From: Pandoraea anapnoica
GTDB lineage: Bacteria > Pseudomonadota > Gammaproteobacteria > Burkholderiales > Burkholderiaceae
Assembly: GCF_902459765.1 (NCBI RefSeq)
Contig: NZ_CABPSP010000010.1
Coordinates: 62,001-126,000 of the forward strand
DNA: 64,000 bases
Direction of reading: 5' to 3'
Shown: piece by piece, positions 9,384 through 18,316 of the stretch
Position numbering within the stretch: position 1 is the first letter of the stretch
Layout of the letters: every line of letters begins with the position of its first letter
Notes under the pieces: model-generated
The model's input: the letters and a program-made list of their open reading frames with translations, nothing else
What the model was told of the DNA's origin: nothing
Databases searched by the model: none
Translations under genes and position numbers: made by a program

Positions 9384-10496
9384 TCAGGTGTGCGTGCGGT
9401 CGCCGCCGACGGCGCGACGCGTCGGCACTTCGGTGGAGGAACGGCCAGTGTTTGCGCTCGCGTTGTTGCCCGGCTGAACGCGCACGAACCACCGGGTGTA
9501 GCGCTGGACGTCGACGGGCAAGGCGCGCGACAGCATGTCGAGCACGCGATCGGTGTCGTCGACCGGATAGATGCCCGATACCGGCAAGCGAGCAATCTCC
9601 GGTGCGCAGCCGAGATGCCCGCGTCGATAGCGACCCAGTTCCGCGAGGAACGAGCCGAGCGGCATGGCGTGCACCACGAGCATCCCTTGCGTCCACGCGG
9701 CGGCGGCATTGGCGACGCCAACATCGTCGAAGCGTGAGCGCAGGGCCGTGGCGTCGAAGGTGGCGCCCTGCCCGGCCGTGAGAACGACGGCGGCGTCGGC
9801 TGCGTTGGCCGGGACAACGCGCACCGCGCCTTCCTGCACGGCCACGGCGGCGCTGTCGTCGTGCTGGCGGACGGCGAATCGCGTGCCGAGCGCCTGAAGA
9901 CTGCCCTGCGCGGTGTCGACGAAGAACGGGCGATGCCCGTGATCGGCGTCCGCGCCAGTGGTGATGGCGATTTCCCCGCGCACAAGCCGCAGACGGCGCA
10001 CGTCCTTCGAGAAGTGCACGTCAACGGCGGAATCGGTGTTGAGTGCGAGGACGGTGCCGTCGGCAAGCTGCACCGTGCGGCGCTCGCCCACCCCGGTACT
10101 CAGATCGGCACGCCAGGCGCGCGCGGTGTTCGAGTCGCTGGCCAACCAGACCGCGCCCGTCACACCCGCGACGGCGATGAGGCCGAGCACGCGGCGTCGG
10201 CCCTGATTGGCATTCGCCCGCACGAGCGTGTTGTGCGCGACCAGCGGTGGAATTGTCCGAAGCTGCGCGCCGAAGTCGACCAGACGCTGCCACGCGAGTG
10301 CGTGTCGTGCGTCGGCATCGTGCCAGCGTTGCCAGGCGGCGTGCGTGTCGGTCGTATCGGCATGCGCTTCGTCATTGGTGCCGACGGCGTGCAGGCGGAC
10401 GAACCATTCGGTGGCCGCAAGCGTGACGGCTTCCGGCAGCGGCGTGGCGGCTGAGCGGCTGGCGGCGCTTTGGTCGGAGGGCATCGAGTGGCTCAT
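9384..10496 (-). CDS. fecR: FecR-type anti-sigma/sigma regulator
   Basis: A 370-residue inner-membrane regulator. The N-terminal cytoplasmic part has the ATEWFVRLHA...AWQRWHDADARHALAWQR pattern (DUF4880, the sigma-binding region). A single membrane helix lies at about residues 103-119. The periplasmic FecR domain follows (GERRTVQLADGTVLALNTDS, then VRGEIAITTG). Its C-terminal part would contact the STN domain of the receptor. The start overlaps the sigma factor stop by 4 bp (ATGA), so the two are translationally coupled. Confidence 0.88.
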   Translation of the reverse strand: MSHSMPSDQSAASRSAATPLPEAVTLAATEWFVRLHAVGTNDEAHADTTDTHAAWQRWHDADARHALAWQRLVDFGAQLRTIPPLVAHNTLVRANANQGRRRVLGLIAVAGVTGAVWLASDSNTARAWRADLSTGVGERRTVQLADGTVLALNTDSAVDVHFSKDVRRLRLVRGEIAITTGADADHGHRPFFVDTAQGSLQALGTRFAVRQHDDSAAVAVQEGAVRVVPANAADAAVVLTAGQGATFDATALRSRFDDVGVANAAAAWTQGMLVVHAMPLGSFLAELGRYRRGHLGCAPEIARLPVSGIYPVDDTDRVLDMLSRALPVDVQRYTRWFVRVQPGNNASANTGRSSTEVPTRRAVGGDRTHT

Positions 10497-11026
10497 GCGG
10501 CGTCACCGAAGCAGCAGGCGTGCAGGGCTTTGACGATATGGCGTTGCACGGTGGCGACGGAGATGCCGACGGTCTCGGCGATGTCGCGCTGCGCGAGGCC
10601 GTCGAGTTGCGACATGAGGAAGACGCGGCGCACGACAGGCGGCAGGCCGTCGAGGCGACGGTCAATGTCGATGAGTGTCTGGAGCAGGATGGCGCGAGTC
10701 TCGGGATCGGGGGCGACGGCTTCGGGCTGTGCGGCAAGCGCATCGAGATAGGCGGCCTCGATCTTGCGATGGCGATGCAGATTGGCGACCAGCCCTTGCG
10801 CGACGACGGTGAGGAACGCGCGGGGTTCGCGCGGGCAGACGGGCGTGTCCTTGCTGAGCAGCCGCACGAACGTGTCGTGCGCGAGATCGGCGGCGTCGCC
10901 GTGATTGCCGAGTTTGCGATGCAGCCAGCTGCGCAGCCAGCCGTGATGATCGTGATAGAGCGCGGCCACGCCGGACGCATCCGCGCGTGCGTGATCTTTG
11001 CGTCCCCCGTTGTCGTCACGCATCAT
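10493..11026 (-). CDS. fecI: FecI-like ECF sigma factor
   Basis: A 177-residue ECF sigma factor. Region 2 is at about residues 20-85 (LYHDHHGWLRSWLHRKLGN, DLAHDTFVRLL, then AFLTVVAQGL). Region 4 is at about 125-170 (LPPVVRRVFLMSQLDGLAQRDIAETVGISVATVQRHI). It would direct RNA polymerase to the receptor gene when the siderophore is bound. It is first in the fecI-fecR-receptor unit and lies about 60 bp downstream of a Fur-box-like palindrome, so it is probably repressed by Fe-loaded Fur. An ATG one codon later is equally possible. Confidence 0.88.
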   Translation of the reverse strand: MMRDDNGGRKDHARADASGVAALYHDHHGWLRSWLHRKLGNHGDAADLAHDTFVRLLSKDTPVCPREPRAFLTVVAQGLVANLHRHRKIEAAYLDALAAQPEAVAPDPETRAILLQTLIDIDRRLDGLPPVVRRVFLMSQLDGLAQRDIAETVGISVATVQRHIVKALHACCFGDAA

Positions 11027-11081
11027 GATGTTGGCTTGGCCGCTCGAACTGGCAACCGTCGCTGATCTAGCAGCTTTTGAG

Positions 11082-11100
11082 GTTAATGATAATCATTCGC
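11082..11100 (-). promoter_or_regulatory. Fur box upstream of fecI
   Basis: The palindrome AATGATAATCATT (11085-11097, one central base) matches the core of the classical 19-bp Fur consensus. It lies 59 bp upstream of the fecI start, where the promoter should be. This is seen directly; Fur binding is inferred. Confidence 0.8.
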
Positions 11101-11172
11101 ATCATATCATGACCTATCGTGCGGTGACGGATGGAGGGGGAGGATTAAGACCACCGCGAATGGGGGATTGGA

Positions 11173-11200
11173 TTGATGCTGTACAAATATACAGTACAAT
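11173..11200 (+). promoter_or_regulatory. Probable sigma-70 promoter of the tandem uvrA gene
   Basis: TTGATG (11173-11178) and TACAAT (11195-11200) are separated by 16 bp. They lie about 128 bp upstream of the GTG start. The spacer is exactly the LexA box listed separately. Confidence 0.6.
11179..11194 (+). promoter_or_regulatory. LexA (SOS) box in front of the tandem uvrA gene
   Basis: CTGTACAAATATACAG matches the gamma/beta-proteobacterial LexA consensus CTGT-N8-ACAG exactly at all eight conserved positions, and its flank continues with TA as in the E. coli consensus. It fills the spacer between the -35 and -10 elements, so bound LexA would block the promoter and DNA damage would induce the gene. 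Confidence 0.8.
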
Positions 11201-11327
11201 CGCAACGTGCCGGCGACACCTGGATGCTGCCAGCGGCTGTCGCATCGGCCTGATACAGTAGTTCCCCCGAGGCGCGTATGCGCTCTGTCGTTTTGTCGTT
11301 TTCGCACTGATACGGCTCTGATACCCA

Positions 11328-14300
11328 GTGGACAAGTCCTCCTCGAAACCCGACCCGTCGGCCAGCCACGCCATTCGTATTCGTGGCGCCCGCCAGCACA
11401 ACCTCAAGAATCTCGACGTCGATCTCCAGACCGGTGAGATGACCGTCGTGACCGGTCCGTCCGGTTCCGGCAAGTCCAGTCTGGTCTTCGACACGCTGTT
11501 CGCCGAAGGCCAGCGCCGCTATGTCGAGACGTTCAGCGCTTACGCCCGCCAGTTCCTCGACCGCATGGACCGCCCGCAGGTCGACCATGTGGACGGCGTG
11601 CCGCCCGCCATCGCCATCGATCAGACCAACCCCGTGCGCAGCTCGCGCTCGACGGTCGGCACGATGACCGAACTCAACGATCACCTCAAGCTCCTCTTCG
11701 CCCGCGCGGCGGCGCTGTTCGATCGCGAAACCGCCCAGCCGGTGCGTCACGACACGCCCGAGACGATCTACGCCGACCTCATGGCGCGCACCGCGCAGAG
11801 CGACCCGCGTCTGGTCGTCACCTTCCCGGTCGAGTTGCCCGGCAGCGTCACGCCCGACGAAGTGGAGCAGTGGCTCTCCGCGTCCGGCTACACGCGCGTG
11901 CAGGCCGAGCGCGAAGTCACGACCACTGAGGGCTCGCGCAAGGTGCTCGACGTCGTTGCCGACCGCTTCCGCCTTCAGAACACCGAGAAGGCGCGCGCGA
12001 TGGAAGCCATCGAGTCGTCGCTCAAGCGCGGCCGCGCCCGGGTGAACGTCTATGTTCTGGCCGAAGAAGGCGAGCCGGACATCTGGCGCTATTCGCAGGA
12101 CCTGCATTGTCCGGACAGCGATCTGCATTACGCCGATCCGCAGCCCGCGCTCTTTTCGTTCAACTCCGCATACGGTGCGTGCGAAGCATGTCGCGGGTTC
12201 GGTCGCGTGATCGGCGTCGACCTCGGTCTGGTCATTCCCGATGAACGCAAAACGTTGCGCGGAGGTGCAGTCAAGACCATTCAGACGCCCGCGTGGAAGG
12301 AGATTCAGGAAGACCTGCTGGAGTACGCAGGCAAAGCGGGCATCCCGCGCGACACGCCCTGGTCGAAGCTCGCGCCCGAACATCGCGAATGGGTCATCGA
12401 AGGCGACCCCGACTGGCAAGGCGAGTGGAACAAGCAGTGGTACGGTATTCGCCGCTTCTTCGGCTATCTGGAGTCGAAGGCGTACAAGATGCACATCCGT
12501 GTGCTGCTCTCGAAGTACCGCAGTTACACCACGTGCGACACGTGTGGCGGCGCGCGTCTGAAGACCGAAGGCCTGCTGTGGCGACTCGGCTCGAAGGAGA
12601 ATGCCGACGCCGTGCTGCCGCCCGCGCAGCGCTTCATGCCGCGTGGCGTGTCGTGGTCGCGCGAGCAACTCGAAGCGCTGCCCGGTTTGACGATGCACGA
12701 TCTGATGCTCATGCCGATCACGCGCGTGCGTCAGTTCTTCGATTCGCTGACGTTGCCGTCGAGCCTGCTCGATGACGCGCTGAAGTTGTTGCAAGAGGAA
12801 GTCGGCACGCGTCTGAAGTATCTGTGCGACGTCGGCATCGGCTACCTCACGCTCGACCGCCAGAGCCGCACGCTCTCCGGCGGCGAAGTGCAACGTATCA
12901 ATCTGACGACTGCGCTCGGTACGTCGCTCGTCAACACGCTGTTTGTGCTCGACGAGCCGAGTATCGGTTTGCATCCGCGCGACATGGACCGCATCGTCGC
13001 CGCGATGCATCGGTTGCGCGACGCGGGCAACACGCTGGTCGTCGTGGAACACGATCCGGCCGTGATGCTGGCCGCCGACCGTGTCATCGACATGGGACCG
13101 GGGCCGGGCGAGCGTGGCGGTCAGATTGTGTTCGACGGTACGCCCGACGAAGTGCGTCACGCCGACACGCTCACCGGCAGCTATCTCGGCGGCCGCAAAC
13201 ATGTGGCGAACGCGTCGAACTGGCGGGCGCGTCCGGTGGACGAGGCGACGCCGCGTCTGACGCTGACCGGCGCTCGTGAGCACAACCTCAAGCACGTCGA
13301 CGTCGACATTCCGCTGGGACGCCTCGTCTGCGTGACCGGCGTCTCCGGCTCCGGCAAGTCGACGCTGGTGCAGGACATCCTCAGCCCGGCGCTGGCGCGT
13401 CACTTCGGTGACCCGACCGAAGCCCCGGGGGCACACGACGAACTGATCGGCGCGGAGCAACTGTCGGGCGTCGTGTTCGTCGACCAATCGCCGATCGGTA
13501 AGACGGCGCGCTCGAATCCGGCAAGTTACGTCGGCGCATTCGACGAAATCCGCAAGCTGTTCGCTGCCGAACCAGTCGCGCTGCAACGCGGTTATAACGC
13601 CAGCACGTTCAGCTTCAACTCCGGTAATGGCCGTTGCCCGACGTGCGGCGGCTCGGGTTTCGAACACGTGGAAATGCAGTTCCTGAGCGACGTGTATCTG
13701 CGTTGCCCGGATTGCGATGGCAAGCGCTACCGCGCCGAAGTGCTGGACGTGAAGATCCAGCGCGCCATCCCCGGCGAAGCGATGCGCGAACTGAGCGTGT
13801 CGGATGTGCTGGAACTGACCGTCAACGAGGCTGTGAAGCTGTTCTCGTCGGATCGCGACGTGCTGCGTGTGTTGCAGCCGATCGTGGACGTCGGTCTCGA
13901 ATACGTGAAGCTCGGGCAGCCGGTGCCGACGCTCTCCGGTGGTGAAGCGCAACGTCTGAAGCTCGCCGGTTTCCTTGCAGAAGCGGCACAGAAGAAGACG
14001 GCGAGCGGGCAGAAGGTCGCGCATCGTGGCCGTCTCTTCATCTTCGACGAACCGACGACCGGGCTGCACTTCGATGACATCGCGAAGCTCATGCGCGCGT
14101 TCGGCAAGCTGCTCGACGGCGGCAATTCGCTGCTCGTCATCGAACACAACCTGGACGTGGTGCGTGCGGCCGACTGGATCATCGACCTCGGGCCGGAAGG
14201 CGGCGAAGGCGGTGGCGAGGTGTTGTGTGCAGGGACGCTCGCGCATGTCGTGGCGTGCGAAGGGTCGCACACCGGGCGCGCACTGGCCGAGTACGAACGC

Positions 14301-17255
14301 ACGGTGGTTGCGCCCGCCCAAGCGGTGGCCTCGGGCACGGCGCCAAGCGATGCCGGGCTGCCGTTGCAAACGGCCTTGCGCGCCGCCCGCGCACATCGTA
14401 AGCCAGCGGGGGGCGACGACATTCGCATCGTCAATGCACGCGAGCACAACTTGAAGTCGCTCGACGTCGCGATCCCGCGCGGGAAGTTCAGCGTCATCAC
14501 CGGTGTTTCGGGTTCGGGCAAATCGACGCTCGCGTTCGACATTCTGTTCAACGAAGGGCAGCGTCGTTACCTCGAATCGCTCAACGCGTATGCGCGGTCC
14601 ATCGTGCAGCCAGCGGGGCGTCCGGAAGTCGATGCCGTGTATGGCATTCCGCCGACGGTCGCCATCGAGCAACGTCTGTCGCGTGGTGGACGCAAGAGTA
14701 CCGTCGCAACGACCACGGAAGTCTGGCACTTCCTGCGTCTGCTGTACGTGAAGCTCGGCATTCAGCATTGCATCCACGACGGCGCGCCGGTGACGGCGCA
14801 AAGCCCCGACTCCATCGTCGCGCAACTCATGCGCGACCGTCGCGGCCAGCACGTGGGGCTGCTCGCACCGCTCGTTGTGGGACGTAAAGGGATTTACACC
14901 GATCTGGCGAAATGGGCCAAGGCGCGCGGTCATTCGCATCTGCGGGTCGACGGCGTTTTCCTCCCGGTCGATCCGTGGCCGAAGCTTGACCGCTTCCGCG
15001 AACACACCATCGAGTTGCCGGTGGGCGATGTCGTGGTGACGCCTGAGAACGAAGGCTTGCTGCGCACGTTGCTGGCGGCAGCGCTGGAACTGGGCAAGGG
15101 CGTGATGCATCTGCTCGCCCCGCTCGATGGTCTGGGCGACACGATGACCGACGAGCAACCGGGCGAGGGCGTGGGCGAGATCGAGGTGTTCTCGGTTAAG
15201 CGCGCATGTCCGGTTTGCGGCACGAGCTACCCGGATCTCGATCCGCGCATGTTCTCGTTCAACAGCAAGCACGGCTGGTGTACGACGTGCGTCGGTACGG
15301 GCCTCGCACTCACGCGCGAACAGCGTGAGGCGTTCGACGACACCGTACTCAATCAGGACAATCGCGGCCGCGAGCACTCGCTGCCGTCGCAGGATCAGGA
15401 GCCGGAAGATGTGGGCGATCAGCCGTGTCCGGATTGCCACGGCGCGCGCCTGAACGGTGTGGCGCGTGCGGTGACGTTCGACGAACACGCCATCTCCGAC
15501 GTCGCGCAATGGACCGTGACGGACGTACGTCAGTGGATCCAGGGCCTCGAACTGCAAGGTCGCGACGCGAGCATCGCACGCGATCTGGTCAGCGAAATTC
15601 AGGGGCGTCTGGAGTTTCTGGAAGAGGTGGGCCTCGGCTACCTCACGCTCGATCGTGCCGCACCGACGCTCTCGGGTGGCGAGTCGCAACGTATTCGTCT
15701 CGCGGCGCAACTCGGCAGTAATTTGCAGGGCGTGTGCTACGTGCTGGACGAGCCGACCATCGGCTTGCACCCGCGCGACAACGGCATTCTGCTCGGGGCG
15801 CTGCGCAAGCTTGGCGATCAAGGCAACACGCTGGTCGTGGTCGAGCACGACGAAGACACGATTCGTCGCGCGGATCACATCATCGATATCGGTCCGGGGG
15901 CGGGCAAGCGCGGCGGTACGCTCGTCGCGCAGGGCAATGTGGCCGATCTCGCATCGCATCCCGATTCGCTGACCGGCAAGTTCCTCGCCCATCCGTTGCA
16001 GCATCCGATTCAACCGCGTCGGGAAGTCGTTGCGCCGGCGAAGGGGGCTGAGGCCGTACCGTCGAACTGGCTGACGGTGCACGGCGCGTCGCTTCATAAC
16101 CTGAAGAATGTGACGGCCTCGTTGCCGCTGTCGCGACTCACGGCGATCACTGGCGTGTCCGGTTCCGGCAAGTCGACGCTTGCGCGCGATGTGCTGATGA
16201 CGAACCTGCTCGATGCCGTGGGGCGTTCGGTGTTGTCGTCGCCTGCGGAGCGTCGTGCGCGCAAGGGCACGGTGCGCCATGCGGTGAAGGCGGACGGCAA
16301 GCCGCGCGCGAAGTCGGACGCGCCCGCAGAGCCGCGTCGTCCGGTGGTGCATGCGTGGCACGGATGCGAATCGGTGACGGGCTGGGAGACGATCGACCGC
16401 GTGCTCGAAGTCGACCAGACGCCTATCGGCAAGACACCGCGTTCGTGCCCGGCCACCTACATCGGGTTCTGGGACACCATCCGACGTCTGTTCGCCGATA
16501 CGCTCGAAGCGCGCGCGCGCGGTTACTCGGCTTCGCGCTTCTCGTTCAACACGGGTGAGGGCCGGTGCCCGGCCTGCGAAGGTCAGGGCGTGCGGACCAT
16601 CGGCATGAGCTTCCTTGCGGACGTGAAGGTGCTGTGCGATGTCTGCCACGGGCAGCGCTTCAACGCCGAAACATTGGCGGTGACGTGGCGCGGCAAGAGC
16701 ATCGGCGACGTGCTGACGATGGAAGTCGACGAAGCCGTTGAGTTCTTCGCGTCGATGCCCAGCATTGCGCATCCGCTGCAACTGATGAAGGACGTCGGGC
16801 TGGGATACCTCACGCTGGGGCAGCCGTCACCGACGTTGTCGGGCGGCGAAGCGCAGCGTATCAAGCTGGTGACGGAACTGACCAAGGTGCGCGACGACAT
16901 TACGCGTCGTGGACAGAAATCGCCGCACACACTGTACGTCCTCGACGAGCCGACCGTCGGGTTGCACATGGCGGACGTGGCACGTCTGATCAACGTGCTG
17001 CACCGGCTGGTGAACGGCGGGCATACGGTCGTGGTCATCGAGCACAACCTCGATGTGATTGCCGAAGCCGACTGGATCGTCGACATGGGACCGGAAGGCG
17101 GCAAGGACGGCGGCACTGTGGTGGCCGCGACGTCGCCCGACGAACTGGCGAAGGTGAAGGCCAGCCACACCGGCATCGCGCTCAAACCGGTGCTCGCCCA
17201 GACGGCCGGAACCGGCGCCACGGCCGTGACGCCGGAGGAAGCGACCGCGAAATAA
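11328..17255 (+). CDS. uvrA: Tandem (double-length) UvrA excinuclease subunit
   Basis: A 1975-residue protein, about twice the usual 940 residues, made of two complete UvrA copies with the join near residue 1010-1030. Walker A motifs occur at residues 43, 671, 1059 and 1609 (GPSGSGKS, then GVSGSGKS three times). ABC signatures LSGGE lie near 516, 869, 1448 and 1837. Zinc-finger-type CxxC pairs occur in each half (CEAC, CPTC...CPDC, CPVC...CTTC, CPAC...CDVC). UvrA recognises damaged DNA and loads UvrB in nucleotide excision repair; a single fused chain replaces the homodimer here. Long UvrA proteins of this kind are known in Burkholderia and relatives, which usually also keep a standard uvrA elsewhere. 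The GTG start follows an in-frame stop at 11319; the ribosome site is weak. Confidence 0.9.
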   Translation: MDKSSSKPDPSASHAIRIRGARQHNLKNLDVDLQTGEMTVVTGPSGSGKSSLVFDTLFAEGQRRYVETFSAYARQFLDRMDRPQVDHVDGVPPAIAIDQTNPVRSSRSTVGTMTELNDHLKLLFARAAALFDRETAQPVRHDTPETIYADLMARTAQSDPRLVVTFPVELPGSVTPDEVEQWLSASGYTRVQAEREVTTTEGSRKVLDVVADRFRLQNTEKARAMEAIESSLKRGRARVNVYVLAEEGEPDIWRYSQDLHCPDSDLHYADPQPALFSFNSAYGACEACRGFGRVIGVDLGLVIPDERKTLRGGAVKTIQTPAWKEIQEDLLEYAGKAGIPRDTPWSKLAPEHREWVIEGDPDWQGEWNKQWYGIRRFFGYLESKAYKMHIRVLLSKYRSYTTCDTCGGARLKTEGLLWRLGSKENADAVLPPAQRFMPRGVSWSREQLEALPGLTMHDLMLMPITRVRQFFDSLTLPSSLLDDALKLLQEEVGTRLKYLCDVGIGYLTLDRQSRTLSGGEVQRINLTTALGTSLVNTLFVLDEPSIGLHPRDMDRIVAAMHRLRDAGNTLVVVEHDPAVMLAADRVIDMGPGPGERGGQIVFDGTPDEVRHADTLTGSYLGGRKHVANASNWRARPVDEATPRLTLTGAREHNLKHVDVDIPLGRLVCVTGVSGSGKSTLVQDILSPALARHFGDPTEAPGAHDELIGAEQLSGVVFVDQSPIGKTARSNPASYVGAFDEIRKLFAAEPVALQRGYNASTFSFNSGNGRCPTCGGSGFEHVEMQFLSDVYLRCPDCDGKRYRAEVLDVKIQRAIPGEAMRELSVSDVLELTVNEAVKLFSSDRDVLRVLQPIVDVGLEYVKLGQPVPTLSGGEAQRLKLAGFLAEAAQKKTASGQKVAHRGRLFIFDEPTTGLHFDDIAKLMRAFGKLLDGGNSLLVIEHNLDVVRAADWIIDLGPEGGEGGGEVLCAGTLAHVVACEGSHTGRALAEYERTVVAPAQAVASGTAPSDAGLPLQTALRAARAHRKPAGGDDIRIVNAREHNLKSLDVAIPRGKFSVITGVSGSGKSTLAFDILFNEGQRRYLESLNAYARSIVQPAGRPEVDAVYGIPPTVAIEQRLSRGGRKSTVATTTEVWHFLRLLYVKLGIQHCIHDGAPVTAQSPDSIVAQLMRDRRGQHVGLLAPLVVGRKGIYTDLAKWAKARGHSHLRVDGVFLPVDPWPKLDRFREHTIELPVGDVVVTPENEGLLRTLLAAALELGKGVMHLLAPLDGLGDTMTDEQPGEGVGEIEVFSVKRACPVCGTSYPDLDPRMFSFNSKHGWCTTCVGTGLALTREQREAFDDTVLNQDNRGREHSLPSQDQEPEDVGDQPCPDCHGARLNGVARAVTFDEHAISDVAQWTVTDVRQWIQGLELQGRDASIARDLVSEIQGRLEFLEEVGLGYLTLDRAAPTLSGGESQRIRLAAQLGSNLQGVCYVLDEPTIGLHPRDNGILLGALRKLGDQGNTLVVVEHDEDTIRRADHIIDIGPGAGKRGGTLVAQGNVADLASHPDSLTGKFLAHPLQHPIQPRREVVAPAKGAEAVPSNWLTVHGASLHNLKNVTASLPLSRLTAITGVSGSGKSTLARDVLMTNLLDAVGRSVLSSPAERRARKGTVRHAVKADGKPRAKSDAPAEPRRPVVHAWHGCESVTGWETIDRVLEVDQTPIGKTPRSCPATYIGFWDTIRRLFADTLEARARGYSASRFSFNTGEGRCPACEGQGVRTIGMSFLADVKVLCDVCHGQRFNAETLAVTWRGKSIGDVLTMEVDEAVEFFASMPSIAHPLQLMKDVGLGYLTLGQPSPTLSGGEAQRIKLVTELTKVRDDITRRGQKSPHTLYVLDEPTVGLHMADVARLINVLHRLVNGGHTVVVIEHNLDVIAEADWIVDMGPEGGKDGGTVVAATSPDELAKVKASHTGIALKPVLAQTAGTGATAVTPEEATAK

Positions 17256-17285
17256 TCGGCCAGCCGGATATTGGCAGTGGCCCGA

Positions 17286-17315
17286 CGGGACGCCTGATAC
17301 AGGCGTCCCGACTTT
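17286..17315 (+). terminator. Terminator of the tandem uvrA gene
   Basis: A perfect 11-bp stem (CGGGACGCCTG/CAGGCGTCCCG) with loop ATA is followed by ACTTTATTTG. It lies 30 bp after the stop codon. Confidence 0.85.
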
Positions 17316-17508
17316 ATTTGTGGCTTACGAGAAGTAAATCGTATACGAAATAATATGCATCGCGACACTCGGGATGTTTTCAATTATTTCAAAAATAGAA
17401 ATTAAAAATAGACAATTATCTACTTTATTGCAATATGTGCGACTAATACACTTCAACTGTCGACGATGAATTGAACATCGCCTCTTTCAAACAGACAGGA
17501 GAAACACC

Positions 17509-17817
17509 ATGAAGCGCACTCTTATTACCTCGGCCCTCGTTTCCGCAATGCTGGCTGTTTCGGCCGGTTCGGCTTTTGCTAGCGACGCTTTCGACGGTCC
17601 CTCGGAATTCTCGTGGGTTCCGCAAACCAGCGTGCTGACCCGCGCTCAAGTTAGTGAAGAACTCGTGCAGGCACAAAAGGCCGGTCTCGTGGTGCAACAC
17701 GACACCGTGTATCCGAAGGCAGTCCCGAGCGCACAACCGGCAACGGCCAGCGCCCCGGTCACGATGGGTTCGGTGGGCGGCCTGCAACAAGCCGGTACGA
17801 CCTACTTCGGTAACTAA
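17509..17817 (+). CDS. DUF4148 small secreted protein
   Basis: A 102-residue exported protein. Residues 1-24 are a Sec signal peptide (MKRTLITSALVSAM..., cleavage at AFA|SD). The mature part contains LTRAQVSEELVQAQKAGLV, the DUF4148 signature shared by many Burkholderiales paralogues, and ends in TTYFGN. Function is unknown; the location is probably periplasmic. AGGAG precedes the ATG at ideal spacing. It follows a markedly AT-rich leader of about 190 bp and is a single-gene transcription unit. Two further related small proteins lie at 25.7 and 26.7 kb. Confidence 0.85.
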   Translation: MKRTLITSALVSAMLAVSAGSAFASDAFDGPSEFSWVPQTSVLTRAQVSEELVQAQKAGLVVQHDTVYPKAVPSAQPATASAPVTMGSVGGLQQAGTTYFGN

Positions 17818-17906
17818 TCGCACTTGCGAATCGCTGTACTTGCCGTAATCCCGTGAGCCGGCGCCACCCGGCGCAATGAGACTCCGGGAAAGCAGTCTCC
17901 GATACC

Positions 17907-17941
17907 AAATCGGCCGCCTTTGTTTGCGGCCGATTTTGTTT
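17907..17941 (+). terminator. Terminator of the first DUF4148 gene
   Basis: Stem AATCGGCCGC/GCGGCCGATT followed by TTGTTTT. Confidence 0.85.
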
Positions 17942-17990
17942 TGGGCGCTCGCTTTTCACTTCGACTCGCTCCGTCAGGTAGCGCAGCGCC

Positions 17991-18233
17991 TGTGGAAAAA
18001 CCTGTAGATAACCGTGTTAGCAAGCTGTGGCAGGGTTGTGAGTAAGCCTGTGGATACCCGTGGGATATGCGGTGGAAAAGCGAGGGAAAAGTCGGCAAAA
18101 GGACGTGGATAACCCGTGAGTATCCAGTGGATATGTGGTGAATATCCTGTGCATGACCCCGGGAGAATCCTGTGGATTTCCTGTGGGGATCTGTGAAATT
18201 TCTGTGATTAAGCTGTGGATGGCCTGTGAATAG
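17991..18233 (+). repeat. Cluster of degenerate DnaA-box-like direct repeats
   Basis: About fourteen copies of a motif near TGTGGATAA occur in 243 bp, all in the same orientation; TGTGGATAA is the reverse complement of the DnaA box TTATCCACA. Clear examples start at 17991 (TGTGGAAAA), 18003 (TGTAGATAA), 18049 (TGTGGATAC), 18104 (CGTGGATAA), 18126, 18171 (TGTGGATTT), 18203 (TGTGATTAA), 18214 (TGTGGATGG) and 18225 (TGTGAATAG). No dnaA, dnaN, rpmH or parAB gene is nearby, so it is not a recognisable origin. The region carries no convincing gene; minus-strand frames through it are rich in repeated Ser-Thr-Gly-Tyr-Pro codons produced by the repeats. Confidence 0.65.
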
Positions 18234-18316
18234 ATTTGCGCGAGCCTCTCACAGAGGCCCGTCCGGTATGCCGCTACGGCAATATGGCTGTCGCACGGTC
18301 GGAAAAACCGCAAAAC

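Noticed and set aside
7477-9477. A 666-codon open frame antisense to the siderophore receptor
   Set aside because: Same GC-frame shadow effect; no motifs, and the minus-strand receptor is convincing.
11145-16781. A 1878-codon open frame antisense to uvrA
   Set aside because: It mirrors the uvrA reading frame in GC-rich DNA; the translation is Arg/His/Ala-rich with no domain. The plus-strand protein has all UvrA motifs.
17991-18233. A chromosomal or plasmid origin of replication
   Set aside because: No dnaA, dnaN, parAB or rep gene and no clear AT-rich unwinding element beside it; only the repeat cluster itself is reported.
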